Shown: in pieces, positions 43,312 to 52,639 of the stretch | Position numbering within the stretch: position 1 is the stretch's first letter | Layout: every line of letters begins with the position of its first letter | Assembly: GCF_963677065.1 (NCBI RefSeq) | Contig: NZ_OY781872.1 | Location: 62,001-126,000, forward strand | Length of the DNA stretch: 64,000 nt | Source: an uncultured Methanoregula sp. | GTDB taxonomy: Archaea; Halobacteriota; Methanomicrobia; Methanomicrobiales; Methanospirillaceae | Direction of reading: 5' to 3' | The notes under the pieces: model-generated | Seen by the model: the letters and a program-made list of their open reading frames with translations, nothing else | Databases searched by the model: none | What the model was told of the DNA's origin: nothing | Made by a program: the position numbers and the translations under genes

Positions 43312-44331
43312 CTACGCGGAGGGTTTCCCGTTTCCGTTTCCCGGGGGGTCTATAGGGGCGGAAAGGGAAACGGGGGGCGTGAGCGGCGTGGGGCGCAGTT
43401 GATAACCTTCGGCGGTATGGGTCAGTTCGTGGCGTTGTTCGAGTTGATCCAGACAGTCACACAAGGTCGCCGTGCGCATGGCGCAGAGTTTGCGCAACTG
43501 CTGTCCGGTAACCGGGGCCTGGAGTTGGGCGAGTGTTTGGCGCACCTTTTCCAGGGGCGAGGGTTCGCTCGGGGTTGACGCGTCCGCCGGGGCATTGACC
43601 AGCGCGAGCGCCAGGGCCTTGTCGGTTTGGGTCAACTGCAAGGGGATGTGATCTTGGGAAGGGGCGGCGCGATGCTCGGTGGTTAAGGTGAGTTGGTCGC
43701 CCCGGCGGCGCATGTAGAGGTTGGAGTCGCCCCAACCATGGAGTTCACTGGAACCGCGCAAGGCTTGGCCGGGCCGGGTGTTGTGAGCGTCTTTACGCGC
43801 GTGATGCACCAGCAGGACAGCCAGTTCGAACTGGCGCTGAAGCCCGCGCAAATAGGAGAGCAAGGCGGCGATCTGCGAGGCGTCGTTTTCATCGACCCGA
43901 TGCAATCGGATCAACGGATCCAAGATCAACAAGCGCGGGCGCAGCGTTTCGACGGTCTGCGCCAAGCGCAGACAGTCGGCCGGGGTGTCCAAGCGCAGCG
44001 TGGGCGTGGTGATGACCTCCACGGGCAAAGAGTCAAAATCCACCGCGGCGGCGGCGCAGATGCCGGCCAGGCGCTCCCGCACGATGGCCAGAGAGTCTTC
44101 GGCGGGGAACAGGAGCACCGTGCCGGTGTGGCGGACGGGGAACTGGCGCAGGCAAGGCGCGCCGGAAGCCACGCTGACGGCGAGGTCCAATGCCAGGAAG
44201 GATTTGCAGCATTTGGGTTCGCCGCCCAGGATGCCCACCGCTTGATCGGACCAGAGGCCTTCGACGAGCCAGCGGGTGAGGGCGGCGTCAGCGGAGAGTT
44301 GGCTGGCGCGCTGAATCGGGAGTGGGTTCAT
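43312..44331 (-). CDS. RepA-like AAA ATPase of transposon operon
   Basis: 339 residues, last gene of a coupled operon (ATGA overlap with the gene before). P-loop region GGEPKCCKSFLAL lacks the usual Gly before Lys (CCKS instead of xGKS). Walker B is LLILDPLIRLH. HHARKDA and LRGSSELHGWGDSNLYMRR further on are the RepA/AAA_25 signature blocks. A Pro-rich C-terminal part follows, preceded by a winged-helix-like region (QLRKLCAMRTATLCDCLDQLEQRHEL). RepA-type hexameric helicases in such operons may assist replication or transposition; the exact role is unknown. The altered P-loop may reduce ATPase activity. Confidence 0.8.
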   Translation of the reverse strand: MNPLPIQRASQLSADAALTRWLVEGLWSDQAVGILGGEPKCCKSFLALDLAVSVASGAPCLRQFPVRHTGTVLLFPAEDSLAIVRERLAGICAAAAVDFDSLPVEVITTPTLRLDTPADCLRLAQTVETLRPRLLILDPLIRLHRVDENDASQIAALLSYLRGLQRQFELAVLLVHHARKDAHNTRPGQALRGSSELHGWGDSNLYMRRRGDQLTLTTEHRAAPSQDHIPLQLTQTDKALALALVNAPADASTPSEPSPLEKVRQTLAQLQAPVTGQQLRKLCAMRTATLCDCLDQLEQRHELTHTAEGYQLRPTPLTPPVSLSAPIDPPGNGNGKPSA

Positions 44332-45158
44332 GGGCGTTTGGGGTTGGGTTTGGGATCCATCTGAAAGACTTCCAAGAAGAGCTTTTCGTCGAGGGGGTCG
44401 CGTTCCTGCTGCAGGCCGGCGTTGAGCAGGTCGTTGGCCAGATTCATGAGCAGACGCAGGTTGCCCGCGGCATGTTCGGCCAGGGTTTGCACCAAGGTCG
44501 CGGTCATGAGTTTGGGATTACCCGCGCTCTTGAGCACGTGGTTGAGCCCGTCACGGAGTTGGGCTGGCGGCCAGGGTTCGGCCCGGAAACGACTGCGAAT
44601 GCGGCTGGCCAGGGGCAGGAGTTCGGGCGTGCCGAGTTTGACGCCTAAGCGGGCATCGCCCGCCAGAATGACGGTGAGGATGGAACGGGAGTCCAGGTCG
44701 GCGCTGGCCAGCAAGCGCAGCTCGCTGAAGACCGGGAGGTTCATTTCCTGAGCTTCATCGATCAGCAAAATCGGCCGATAGAGCGAGGTTTCCAGGTGGC
44801 GATGCCATTTTTCCCGCAGGACCTTGGCGCTGGCCCAGCGGTTGCTCGGCGCCAGGGGCACGCCGAAGAGCGCGCCCAGTTCGCGGTAGAAGTCCGACAA
44901 GGAGGCTTGGGGCCGGGTCAGGACGCCCACGGTGACCTCGCGCAAGTTGCCGAGGCGTTCGGCCAGCAGGCGCAGGGTCGCGCTTTTGCCGGTGCCCGCG
45001 TCGCCCATCGCCAAGGCGAAGCCGCCTTCGCCCACCTGTTGCTCGATGCGCCAGCAGAAGTTTTCCATGGCGGGCGAGGGCCAGAGGGCCGCGGTGGGGA
45101 TTTCCGGGGAGAAGGGGTTAAACTTGAGGCTATAGAGGGCTTGGAGTTTTTTGTTCAT
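44328..45158 (-). CDS. ExeA/TniB-like AAA ATPase of transposon operon
   Basis: 276 residues starting MNKKLQALYSLKFNPFS, the usual ExeA/TniB-like opening (YGLxxNPF). Walker A is GDAGTGKSATLRLL, Walker B PILLIDEAQEM, and the C-terminal helical lid contains LAEHAAGNLRLLMNLANDLL. Such ATPases act as transposition regulators and target selectors for a partner DDE transposase. The start overlaps the transposase stop by ATGA, supporting one transcript. A related fragment lies at 63569-63744. Confidence 0.88.
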   Translation of the reverse strand: MNKKLQALYSLKFNPFSPEIPTAALWPSPAMENFCWRIEQQVGEGGFALAMGDAGTGKSATLRLLAERLGNLREVTVGVLTRPQASLSDFYRELGALFGVPLAPSNRWASAKVLREKWHRHLETSLYRPILLIDEAQEMNLPVFSELRLLASADLDSRSILTVILAGDARLGVKLGTPELLPLASRIRSRFRAEPWPPAQLRDGLNHVLKSAGNPKLMTATLVQTLAEHAAGNLRLLMNLANDLLNAGLQQERDPLDEKLFLEVFQMDPKPNPKRP

Positions 45159-46633
45159 GGGGTTTTGGGAGTGGAGATTTCATCTTTGGGTAAATAAGCC
45201 GGGGGTAAACCCGTGAGGGCATATTGTTGGAGGATTTTTTGCAGCAGCGGGGCCATGCCCGGGGCCGGCGCCGACGCGGCCGCCGGGGCGTTCGGAGCCT
45301 GGGGGCCTTCCCGCAAGGCGCGCCGGCCATCGGCGTTTTTATGTTTATCCAACGGAAAGAGCCGGCACAGCACGGCCCCCGTGGTGGGATCGCATAAATA
45401 GACTTGGCTCAAATCCCACGCGGCATAGCGCACGCGCAAGGAGTCCAGATGGCCATAGCGCGAGGGAACCTCATAACGCCGGCCCTCCAGGCTGAGGGTG
45501 CCATCGCTCCGGCGCTGGGTCCGGCCGGCTTCGGCCATGAACGCCAACTGCAGTTGTTGGCTGGAGGGACACGGGCGGCCGACATCTTTGACTTGGAGGA
45601 ACTTCTCCAAGGGAGAGCACTTCAGTTCGGAGTGGAGCTTGCGGTTGTATTCCACCTCGACAAAGGCCAGGGTGGCCTCGTTGAGCTGGCGCAGATCCAG
45701 GTCCGCCACGCCTTCGAGCATGGGCAAGAGGCGGCCTTCGATTTGGTTCCAAAAATACTCTTCTTTTCCATTCTGGTAAGGGCTGTACGGCAGGGTGGCT
45801 TCATGCAGGATGCCCAAGCGCTGGAGCCCGCCGCGCGTCTCCCGGGCCACCATGGCCGAGCCGTTGTCGGTCATGAGCGCGCGGGGCAATTGGCGTTTTT
45901 GAAAGGCCTGGCCCAGCCCGTGACAGAGTTCCTCGGCGCCTTCGGCCCAGTACCATTGGGCATGGCAACAGAGCCGGGAACAGTCGTCCAACTGGGCGAG
46001 CAACAAGGGATACGCCCAGGCGCCGTCGGGGAGCAGCACGCGCAAGGAGCCGTGATGAAAGTCCAGATGCCAGAGGGCATTGACGTATTCGCTTTCATAA
46101 CTGCGGATCTCGCGCTGTTGAAACCGGATTTGGGCTTGTTGCGCGCCCGGGCTGTGGGCCGGACCGCGGCGGCGCTGTTTGCGCAGCCCTTGGGCTTTCA
46201 TGTAGCGGAGCACCACCGAATAGGAGGGCATCGGTCCCAGCGCGGGCTGCCGCTCGGCCTCCACCGCCAGATTGTCGACATGCAGTTGGTAACTCCAACA
46301 AGGGTGCTGGCCATATTGCGTCCGGAGCACTTCGCGCAGCGGGGAACTCAGCGCCGGATGCTGGCCCTGATCGGAGCGAATCCGGCGGGCGAGCGCGCCC
46401 ACCGGATCGTGTTTTTCGTGGAGGGCCCGATAATACCAGCCCTCGATCGTCGAGGCGCCAAACTTCACCGGTTGGTGCTGGATCGGATGGGACCATTCCT
46501 GGTCGGCCAACCCCTGGAGTTGGAGTTGCAGTTGACCCCGCGGAGGCGGGGCCGCCAACAGGGGGCCGATGACGCTGAAGCGAAAATGCGCCCACCGTTC
46601 GTGGGGCCGAGGCAAGAGAGGTTCATGAGACAT
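45155..46633 (-). CDS. DDE transposase (rve/Mu-type, TniA-like)
   Basis: About 492 residues from MSHEPLLPRPHERW; an in-frame Met 25 codons upstream is also possible. An N-terminal helical DNA-binding part (VKFGASTIEGWYYRALHE) precedes the retroviral-integrase-type core: LWHLDFHHGSLRV (Asp), RALMTDNGSAMVA (Asp), SPYQNGKEEYFWNQIEG (Glu). A Mu-type C-terminal beta-barrel (RRSDGTLSLEGRRYEVPSRY) and a Pro/Ala-rich tail follow. With the ATPase behind it, this resembles Tn5053/IS21-like two-component transposition systems; no cargo or clear transposon ends were identified. Confidence 0.88.
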   Translation of the reverse strand: MSHEPLLPRPHERWAHFRFSVIGPLLAAPPPRGQLQLQLQGLADQEWSHPIQHQPVKFGASTIEGWYYRALHEKHDPVGALARRIRSDQGQHPALSSPLREVLRTQYGQHPCWSYQLHVDNLAVEAERQPALGPMPSYSVVLRYMKAQGLRKQRRRGPAHSPGAQQAQIRFQQREIRSYESEYVNALWHLDFHHGSLRVLLPDGAWAYPLLLAQLDDCSRLCCHAQWYWAEGAEELCHGLGQAFQKRQLPRALMTDNGSAMVARETRGGLQRLGILHEATLPYSPYQNGKEEYFWNQIEGRLLPMLEGVADLDLRQLNEATLAFVEVEYNRKLHSELKCSPLEKFLQVKDVGRPCPSSQQLQLAFMAEAGRTQRRSDGTLSLEGRRYEVPSRYGHLDSLRVRYAAWDLSQVYLCDPTTGAVLCRLFPLDKHKNADGRRALREGPQAPNAPAAASAPAPGMAPLLQKILQQYALTGLPPAYLPKDEISTPKTP

Positions 46634-46757
46634 CGTGTCAATCTTTCTTTTGGTTGTTGAGAACCGATTTTTAACGGTTCGCCTTAACGATGTCCTACCC
46701 ACTACCAAGACCCGGCCTGCTCGCCTAGCGGCAGAGTCTGCGGAGGAAAACCGAGCC

Positions 46758-47345
46758 TCACATAGCCCGGCTTTCCGCCCTCGCGGGCACGGTGAGCGGC
46801 GCCAGAAATTTCAAGGCCGCCAGGAGGTGGTCGCGCCACGGCAGCCCGAAAGCCTGGAGCAAAGATCGCGGCAGGATGAACTCGCTCAGGAGCGGCATGA
46901 AACGGGCGCGGGCTTCCTTCCAGAAAGCGCTGCCCACAAAGTTTTCCAACCACCATTGCCGCCACCGGGCCAAGGTATGGCGATCGACGCCGAAAATTTC
47001 GCTCAGGCGTCTGACCCGGGCGGGCGTCAAGCCCTGGTTCAGGGCCGAGACCAACAGGAAGAACGGAGCCACATAAGCACGGCGGCCAAAAAAGCGGACG
47101 GAGGCGGGCGTCAAACGGCGTCGGCAACCGTCGCTGGAGCAGCACAGACTATAGCGCTTATCCCAGTGGGCCGGCCCGCCGTTGGGCTTGCGGTCGTAGT
47201 CGCCCCGATGCAGGGGCGCCCCGCAAAAAGGGCAAAGGCCTTGCTGCGCTTTTTCGAGCATTTCGAGATCGTATTTTTCGAGCAGCTCGAGTACCTTTTC
47301 GTGCGCCAGTTGTTTCTGGCACCAATCTTCCCGTTTTTGTTTCAC
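46758..47345 (-). CDS. Zinc-ribbon/HTH protein upstream of the transposase operon
   Basis: About 195 residues from GTG 47345 (KQKREDWCQKQLAHEKV); a longer start would run into the hairpin upstream. GLCPFCGAPL and LCCSSDGC form a CxxC...CxxxxC zinc-ribbon-like pair. RRLSEIFGVDRHTLARWRQWW is a helix-turn-helix. It sits 125 bases ahead of the transposase on the same strand; a regulator or DNA-binding accessory of the element is likely. The family name is not known to me. Confidence 0.6.
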   Translation of the reverse strand: MKQKREDWCQKQLAHEKVLELLEKYDLEMLEKAQQGLCPFCGAPLHRGDYDRKPNGGPAHWDKRYSLCCSSDGCRRRLTPASVRFFGRRAYVAPFFLLVSALNQGLTPARVRRLSEIFGVDRHTLARWRQWWLENFVGSAFWKEARARFMPLLSEFILPRSLLQAFGLPWRDHLLAALKFLAPLTVPARAESRAM

Positions 47346-47360
47346 ACATAAAGAAGGAAG

Positions 47361-47393
47361 AAAAAGCCCCCGAAGTGCAAGCACTCCGGGGGC
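47361..47393 (-). terminator. Rho-independent terminator-like hairpin
   Basis: Read on the minus strand: GCCCCCGGAGTGC, short loop, GCACTTCGGGGGC-type arm with one mismatch, then TTTTTCTT. It is a good terminator shape directly ahead of the zinc-ribbon/HTH gene, so it would stop transcription entering the operon from upstream. Confidence 0.6.
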
Positions 47394-47534
47394 CCATGCC
47401 TACCGCCAAGTGGATCAACTTAATTGAGGGATTCCCGCCTTTTCCCTGGCCCACTTTGACAAAACCTACGGTCCATTCCCGTTCCTACCCAGCTCAGGCT
47501 CAATCGCGATCTCCTCCGGCGGCGGCAGCTCCTG

Positions 47535-48188
47535 GTGCATCAGCGCACCAGCCTGCTGCTCAGCGTGAAGAGCCTCTATTCGCGCACCACCGGGGCCAAG
47601 CTCTCGCAGGGCGAAGCCAAAGCCTTGGAGCCGGAAACCGTCGCGGAATGGTTCGACCATCCGGCCGATCAATTGATCGCGGGCCACGAGGCCAAGTTAA
47701 TCCGGGAGTACAACGAGAGCATCCGCGCGTTGGAGAAAGAGGTGGAGGCGGTGGCCGGCCAACTGCCGTGCTACCAGTATATCCAGCAACTGCCGGGCAT
47801 CGGACGCATTTTGGGGCTGACCATTTCGATGGAAACCGGACCGATCGCGCGGTTTCCCGAGGACGGGCGGTACGCCAGTTATTGCCGTTGCGTGCCGACG
47901 GAGCGGGAAAGTAACGGCAAGAGCAAAGGCGAAAACAACGGCAAATGCGGCAATCAGTACCTGGCCTGGGCCTATATCGAAGCGGCGCATTTCGCCCGGC
48001 GCTACGACCCGCCCAGCCAGCGGTTTTATGAGCACAAGAAAGCCAAGACCAACACGATGGTGGCCACCAAGGCCCTGGCGAGCAAACTCTCGAAAGCGGG
48101 CTGGCATGTGATGAGCAAGAACGAGCCTTACGATCCGCAACGGGTGTTCCCGTTCTTGCGGCAACCCGCGGCCAAAAAGGCGAACTAG
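47535..48188 (+). pseudogene. IS110 transposase, C-terminal half (second copy)
   Basis: The residues are those of the left copy except a single Pro/Gly change (LSKAGWHVM). GTG 47535 is the first start-like codon; the DEDD half is missing, so not an active transposase on its own. Confidence 0.85.
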
Positions 48189-48685
48189 AATTTGGGGGGT
48201 GAGTGGTCAGCCAGGGAAGGGGTTGGACCTCGAGCCAGGGGACTGATTGGAGGCCACTCATCACCCGCTAAACCAAGCCCAGCAGCAGAGCGGAGGGCGA
48301 AGCGATTTTGAGGCCATTCGACCGGATTGGGAGCCAATGGAAGGTTAGACTGAGCGCTTGCCGCCCAGGAACTACAGTTCTATAGAAACTAAATGGACCC
48401 AGGACGGAACTGAGGTTTTTCTGGACCCGCCAACGGCGGGTTGGGCCCGAGCCCTGCGAGCTTCGGTTCCAGGGCTCAAGAAAACCGCCGTAGCCCAAGT
48501 GGCACGGCGAGCCGGCTAGAACCAGATGGATGACTGAACGAATGCCTTCTAGCAAAGAAGGGTTCGAGTTTATAGAGAAAAACGCAGGCTCGAAAGCGGC
48601 GGCAAGATCGGGAGCCCGACGACGTTCGGACGCCCGTTTGGACAAAAACGAGAGACGGGAACAGGAATTTTTTGTCCGCACTTGA
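48189..48685. ncRNA. Candidate IS110 bridge-RNA-bearing end (conserved non-coding tail)
   Basis: About 500 bases without a well-conserved frame that stay attached to the transposase 3' end in both copies (inverse at 19158-19660). IS110/IS1111 elements carry a structured bridge RNA in a long non-coding end; position fits the IS1111 arrangement. No structure was folded here; this is a pointer only. Confidence 0.3.
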
Positions 48686-48694
48686 CAAGCCCTA

Positions 48695-51685
48695 ATGGAT
48701 GACACCTATTCCGGCCGCATTCTCACCCGCGCGTATCCCCCCGGCGGCGGTGTCGAGCAATACGGCTACTCCACCAACGTCGCCGCCCTGACCTCGTACA
48801 CGAACCAGATCGGTAACGTCACCCGCTACGCCTACGACGCCCTCGGGCGCAAGACCAATACGGTGGCCGGTGCCGGCACCGCCGATGCCGTCACCAACAG
48901 TTTTGTCTACAACGGGGCGGGGGACCTGCTGACGTTGCGCGACGGGCGCGGCCACGTCACCTCGGCCTGTTATGACGCCTACGGGCGCGTCACCAGCCGG
49001 CGCGACGCCAACGACACGGAAATCTCTCGTTACCAATATGATCCGCTCAACCACCTGACCAACCGCTGGAGCGCCGCCAAGGGGACCACCACGTATGTCT
49101 ACGATCCCCTGGGCAACCTCCTCAACACCATCTATCCCGAGCGGACGATTCAGTTCGCCTACGATGAGCTGAACCGGCTCACCAACATGGTGGACGCCGT
49201 GGGCGCCACCCGGTATAGTTACGACCAAGCCGGGCTCCTCCTGACCGAGGACGGGCCCTGGGCGTATGACACCGTGACGAGCATCTATACCAATCGCCTG
49301 CGCGCCAGCCTGACGCTCCAGCAACCGGGGGCGCCGGTGGCTTGGCAATATCGCTACGATACGGCCCACCGGCTCGACACCCTGGTGTCCCCGGCGGGGA
49401 TGTTCAGTTACCGGTATCCCGCCGCCGGCGCCACGCTGGCCCGGGCCTCGCGGCTGCCGGTCCAGGTGGACCTGCCGGTCGGGGCGATCGTCAACAGCTA
49501 CGACGGCATGGCGCGTGTCACCAACAATATCCTGCGCAATCTCGCCCAAGCGACGCTCAACGCTCACGCGTACGCCTATAACAACGCGAGCCAACGCACC
49601 CGGATGACCTCGACGTCCGCCGGCAATTACGTCGATTACGGGTATGACGCCCTCGGCCAATTGACCAATGCCGCCGGTCGGGAACTCTCCGGCGGCGCCC
49701 TCCGGGTGCAGGAGCAGTGGGCCAACACCTACGACAAAGCCGGGAACCTCGCCCAGCGCGTCAAGAACCAGTTGACCGAAACCTTCGTCGCGGACGCCAA
49801 CGACCAATTAACCTCCGTCAGCAGCGCCGGCACGCTGACGGTGGGGGGGACCGCCACGCCCGCCGCCACCCAGGTCACCGTCAACGGACAAAACGCCACC
49901 CTGTACGCGGACAAAACGTTCGCCGTGGCGAACGTCCCCCTGTCCACCACGACCGTGACCGCCACCGCCACCGACGGCCAGGGCCATAGCGCCAGCGACA
50001 ATATCAATCTCAACGCGACCAGCGCCGTCGGTCAATTCCACTACGCCAACCTGGCCAGTCCGGTGGTGTTAGCGGCGGGCGCGGCGTATTACCTGGTGAG
50101 CCAGGAAACGGCCGGCGGAGACACGTGGTATGATTATTGTGACACCGCCGTGACGACGACAGCGGTCGCGAACGCGAGCGGTTGCGTTAACGGGACCGGT
50201 TCTGGCGTTTGGTATTCGGGAGGAAGCGCAAGCCAAACCTATGTTCCGGTAGATTTTCGGTATGTGAATGGTCCCTCGGCAACGACCGCCTACGTGACGT
50301 CGCTAACGCTGGGGAGCCCGCGCAATGAGTGGTCCGGGTATGTCGGAATGAAAGTGGTGGTGGGCGCCGCGCCGGTGACCGTGACGGCCTTGGGACGGAT
50401 GATGCTCAGCGGGAACACGGGCACCCATACCGTGAAGCTAGTGCGGGCCAGTGACGGGATGGACGTGCCCGGAGGTAGCGTGTCGATCGCCATGGCTGGC
50501 GGCACCCTGAGCCCGCAGTACGACCTGAACGGCAACCTGTTGACCGACGGCTGGCGTACCTTCACCTACGACACCGACAACCAATTGACCGGCATCGTGG
50601 TCACCAACGCCAACGGCACCATCACCCAGACCGGTTTCGTCTATGACGGCAAAGCCCGCCGCCGCATCCGTACCGAGGCGTCCTGGCAATCCGGCGCCTG
50701 GGTCACCAACCAGACCTTCCGGTATCTTTACGACGGCCAGCGCGTGATCCAGGAGCGCGACGCCAACAACACGGTGCTGGCCACCTACACCCGTGGCCTC
50801 GACCTGAGCCAATCCCTCGACGGCGCCGGCGGCATCGGCGGTCTCCTCGCCCGCACCCACCCCGGCGCCAAGCATTTCTACTACCACGCCGACGCCAACG
50901 GCAACGTGACGGCCATCGTGAACCAGAACCAAACCCTGGTTGCCCAATACCGCTACGACCCCTTCGGCGGCCTGGTTTCCCAATCCGGCCCCCTGGCCGA
51001 AATCAACCTCTACCGTTTCTCGAGCAAAGAGTTCCACCCGCCCTCCGGCCTGTACTACTACGGCTACCGCTTCTACGATCCCAATTTGCAGCGCTGGCTA
51101 AATCGTGACCCCAGCGGCTCCAAGGACGGGCCGAACTTGCATGCATTCTGCCACAATCGATCCATCAACGCATTTGATGCGTGGGGGTTGTTCGTAAATG
51201 TGGAGAATTCACCAATCGTAAAAGTTCCCGCATGGCAGACGTTCGATTATCCCCCCAAGCTTGAGGACATCCTTGCCACTCTTGGTATCTATGCAGGGAT
51301 AGCAGCTGTGCCTATAGCAATTACTGTAGCCGCCGATTCGACGGCTGTACTTACCTGGTTGGGGGTTAGTACTGGTATTGCTGTCAGCCCACCAGCCCGG
51401 CCCCTTTACGATCGGGCCGTTACCGCAATGGAATTCTGGGAAAAGGCTGTGACTATAACTCGGGACGTCATTAGGTCCACTACGTCAGCTCTGCCTAAAG
51501 CAGAGGAAGCTTGGCAATCCGCCTACAAATATTACGGTCCCAATGCCACTCAGACGCAGAATGCTCTAAAGCAAATAACATCATTGGAGGACGACTTATG
51601 GGCTTATGAGAAAGCCTTAGTGACTGCTGAGAAGAATTACAATAATGCTCTTGATGCACTTAATCGTATTGGTGGGAGTCGCTAA
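48695..51685 (+). CDS. Displaced Rhs module, family B, hydrophobic/coiled-coil tip
   Basis: ATG 48695 lies in the IS110 terminal 17-mer and is in frame with the rhs module (MDDTYSGRILTRAYPPGG; homology from about 15210 of the full gene), so the IS end supplies a start. About 830 residues of YD repeats (with the ~150-residue insert around 50000-50510) and core end NRDPSGSKDGPNLHAFCHN...FDAWGL near 51190. The ~165-residue tip has a hydrophobic stretch (LGIYAGIAAVPIAITVAADS) and a long coiled-coil-like helix region (KAVTITRDVIRSTTSALPKAEE onwards), without catalytic motif. A membrane-acting tip is possible. No signal peptide. Confidence 0.85.
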   Translation: MDDTYSGRILTRAYPPGGGVEQYGYSTNVAALTSYTNQIGNVTRYAYDALGRKTNTVAGAGTADAVTNSFVYNGAGDLLTLRDGRGHVTSACYDAYGRVTSRRDANDTEISRYQYDPLNHLTNRWSAAKGTTTYVYDPLGNLLNTIYPERTIQFAYDELNRLTNMVDAVGATRYSYDQAGLLLTEDGPWAYDTVTSIYTNRLRASLTLQQPGAPVAWQYRYDTAHRLDTLVSPAGMFSYRYPAAGATLARASRLPVQVDLPVGAIVNSYDGMARVTNNILRNLAQATLNAHAYAYNNASQRTRMTSTSAGNYVDYGYDALGQLTNAAGRELSGGALRVQEQWANTYDKAGNLAQRVKNQLTETFVADANDQLTSVSSAGTLTVGGTATPAATQVTVNGQNATLYADKTFAVANVPLSTTTVTATATDGQGHSASDNINLNATSAVGQFHYANLASPVVLAAGAAYYLVSQETAGGDTWYDYCDTAVTTTAVANASGCVNGTGSGVWYSGGSASQTYVPVDFRYVNGPSATTAYVTSLTLGSPRNEWSGYVGMKVVVGAAPVTVTALGRMMLSGNTGTHTVKLVRASDGMDVPGGSVSIAMAGGTLSPQYDLNGNLLTDGWRTFTYDTDNQLTGIVVTNANGTITQTGFVYDGKARRRIRTEASWQSGAWVTNQTFRYLYDGQRVIQERDANNTVLATYTRGLDLSQSLDGAGGIGGLLARTHPGAKHFYYHADANGNVTAIVNQNQTLVAQYRYDPFGGLVSQSGPLAEINLYRFSSKEFHPPSGLYYYGYRFYDPNLQRWLNRDPSGSKDGPNLHAFCHNRSINAFDAWGLFVNVENSPIVKVPAWQTFDYPPKLEDILATLGIYAGIAAVPIAITVAADSTAVLTWLGVSTGIAVSPPARPLYDRAVTAMEFWEKAVTITRDVIRSTTSALPKAEEAWQSAYKYYGPNATQTQNALKQITSLEDDLWAYEKALVTAEKNYNNALDALNRIGGSR

Positions 51686-51697
51686 TTATGGTTACAA

Positions 51698-52147
51698 ATG
51701 AGTACATTGTTTAAACAGGAGAATGTGATATCGTTACGTACTGCCGGCGTTTGCGATGATGGCAACACGGCGTCATTATCATTATTTCCAGCAGACTTAA
51801 TTCGCGTTGCCTCAAAGAACTTGGATTGGGTTCATAAGGACTTTATTTGGTTATATAGGCATCTGAGACTTCCTGCAGAAGAAAGAAAACTACGGGATGT
51901 TTACCCGCCAATCTTAGAACAAGACCTTAGACCAATGGAGTTTTCGGGGTCCCCAAACTTTAGATTGATTTGGACGGACTCAGGCAATGGTTTAGCGCTT
52001 TGCATCAATGAAGAGCCCTGGGCATTCATTGATGAGGTAACCCATTTCGGATATAGCAAAGGAGTTCTTAAATCGGGGGTCAATGACAATACCATGAATA
52101 TGTGGAATGAAGAGCTCTTCGTAAGAGAATATGGTTCTCAGATATAG
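51698..52147 (+). CDS. Putative immunity protein (soluble)
   Basis: 149 residues starting 12 bases after the rhs stop. No signal or transmembrane segment. Sequence such as DLIRVASKNLDWVHKDFIWLY and WTDSGNGLALCINEEPWAFID has no family I recognise; the FRLIWTDSGNG-ALCINEEPWAFI pattern is SUKH-like in feel but unproven. Immunity role inferred from position. A+T-rich. Confidence 0.5.
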   Translation: MSTLFKQENVISLRTAGVCDDGNTASLSLFPADLIRVASKNLDWVHKDFIWLYRHLRLPAEERKLRDVYPPILEQDLRPMEFSGSPNFRLIWTDSGNGLALCINEEPWAFIDEVTHFGYSKGVLKSGVNDNTMNMWNEELFVREYGSQI

Positions 52148-52179
52148 GTAATGCGGCTCTATTAAGCGCTTGGAACCGA

Positions 52180-52635
52180 TTGGTCGAGCCCCCGCAACAA
52201 TCCATAAAATCTTTGGAACGACAAATGTATCCGGGTACATGGGCAAAAAGCTTCGCTGATCTGGATCAAACCAAGGGGCACGCGTCGCTTCCACCGAAGC
52301 AAGGTGAGGAGCTGCCGCTGCCACAATGGTATCGATCGGTGTATCATACGCCGTTGGCCGAACTCACCGATTGGGATTTAGCCAGAGCTTGTCAGCAGCG
52401 AATCCATATTGAAGAAATTGTTCCGATCGTGCTCGAACGATTGCGAGTCGATCCGCTTGTGGGTGAAATGTTCGATGGGCAATTACTTGTTTCTCTGCGA
52501 TCTCTGGGCGCAACCTATTGGCAGGCTCACCCGAAGGATACTGAAACCGTGAAAATGATCGTCAAGAAATCTTGGAGCGACTTGCCGGAAGACGTCCGAA
52601 CGGACGCGCAAGAAATCCTGCAAGCGGCGGGTTAA
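52180..52635 (+). CDS. CdiI-type immunity protein (contact-dependent inhibition family)
   Basis: 151 residues from TTG 52180 (start uncertain). The block PLAELTDWDLARACQQRIHI then PIVLERLRVDPLVGEMFDGQLL matches the conserved layout of a CDI immunity family (L-x-E-L-x-x-x-D-L ... V-P-x-x-L-E-R-L-x-x-D-P-L ... D-G-x-L-L). The C-terminal YWQAHPKDTETVK and LPEDV also fit. No toxin of the matching kind is next to it; probably an immunity orphan that remained after its toxin tip was displaced. Cytoplasmic protein, unlike most partners here. Confidence 0.65.
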   Translation: MVEPPQQSIKSLERQMYPGTWAKSFADLDQTKGHASLPPKQGEELPLPQWYRSVYHTPLAELTDWDLARACQQRIHIEEIVPIVLERLRVDPLVGEMFDGQLLVSLRSLGATYWQAHPKDTETVKMIVKKSWSDLPEDVRTDAQEILQAAG

Positions 52636-52639
52636 GCGC

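Larger units (their letters stand above)
47509..48704 (+). mobile_element. IS110-family remnant, right copy
   Basis: Inverted copy of 19158-20370: transposase C-terminal half plus ~500-base tail ending in one 17-mer (reverse of CATCCATTAGGGCTTGT). The left end is cut at about 47509, after which homology is almost base-perfect. Together with the left copy it brackets about 27 kb. Confidence 0.85.

Noticed and set aside
51698..52147. SUKH-family immunity assignment
   Set aside because: Only a vague resemblance around WTDSGNGLALCINEEPW; not enough to name the family.
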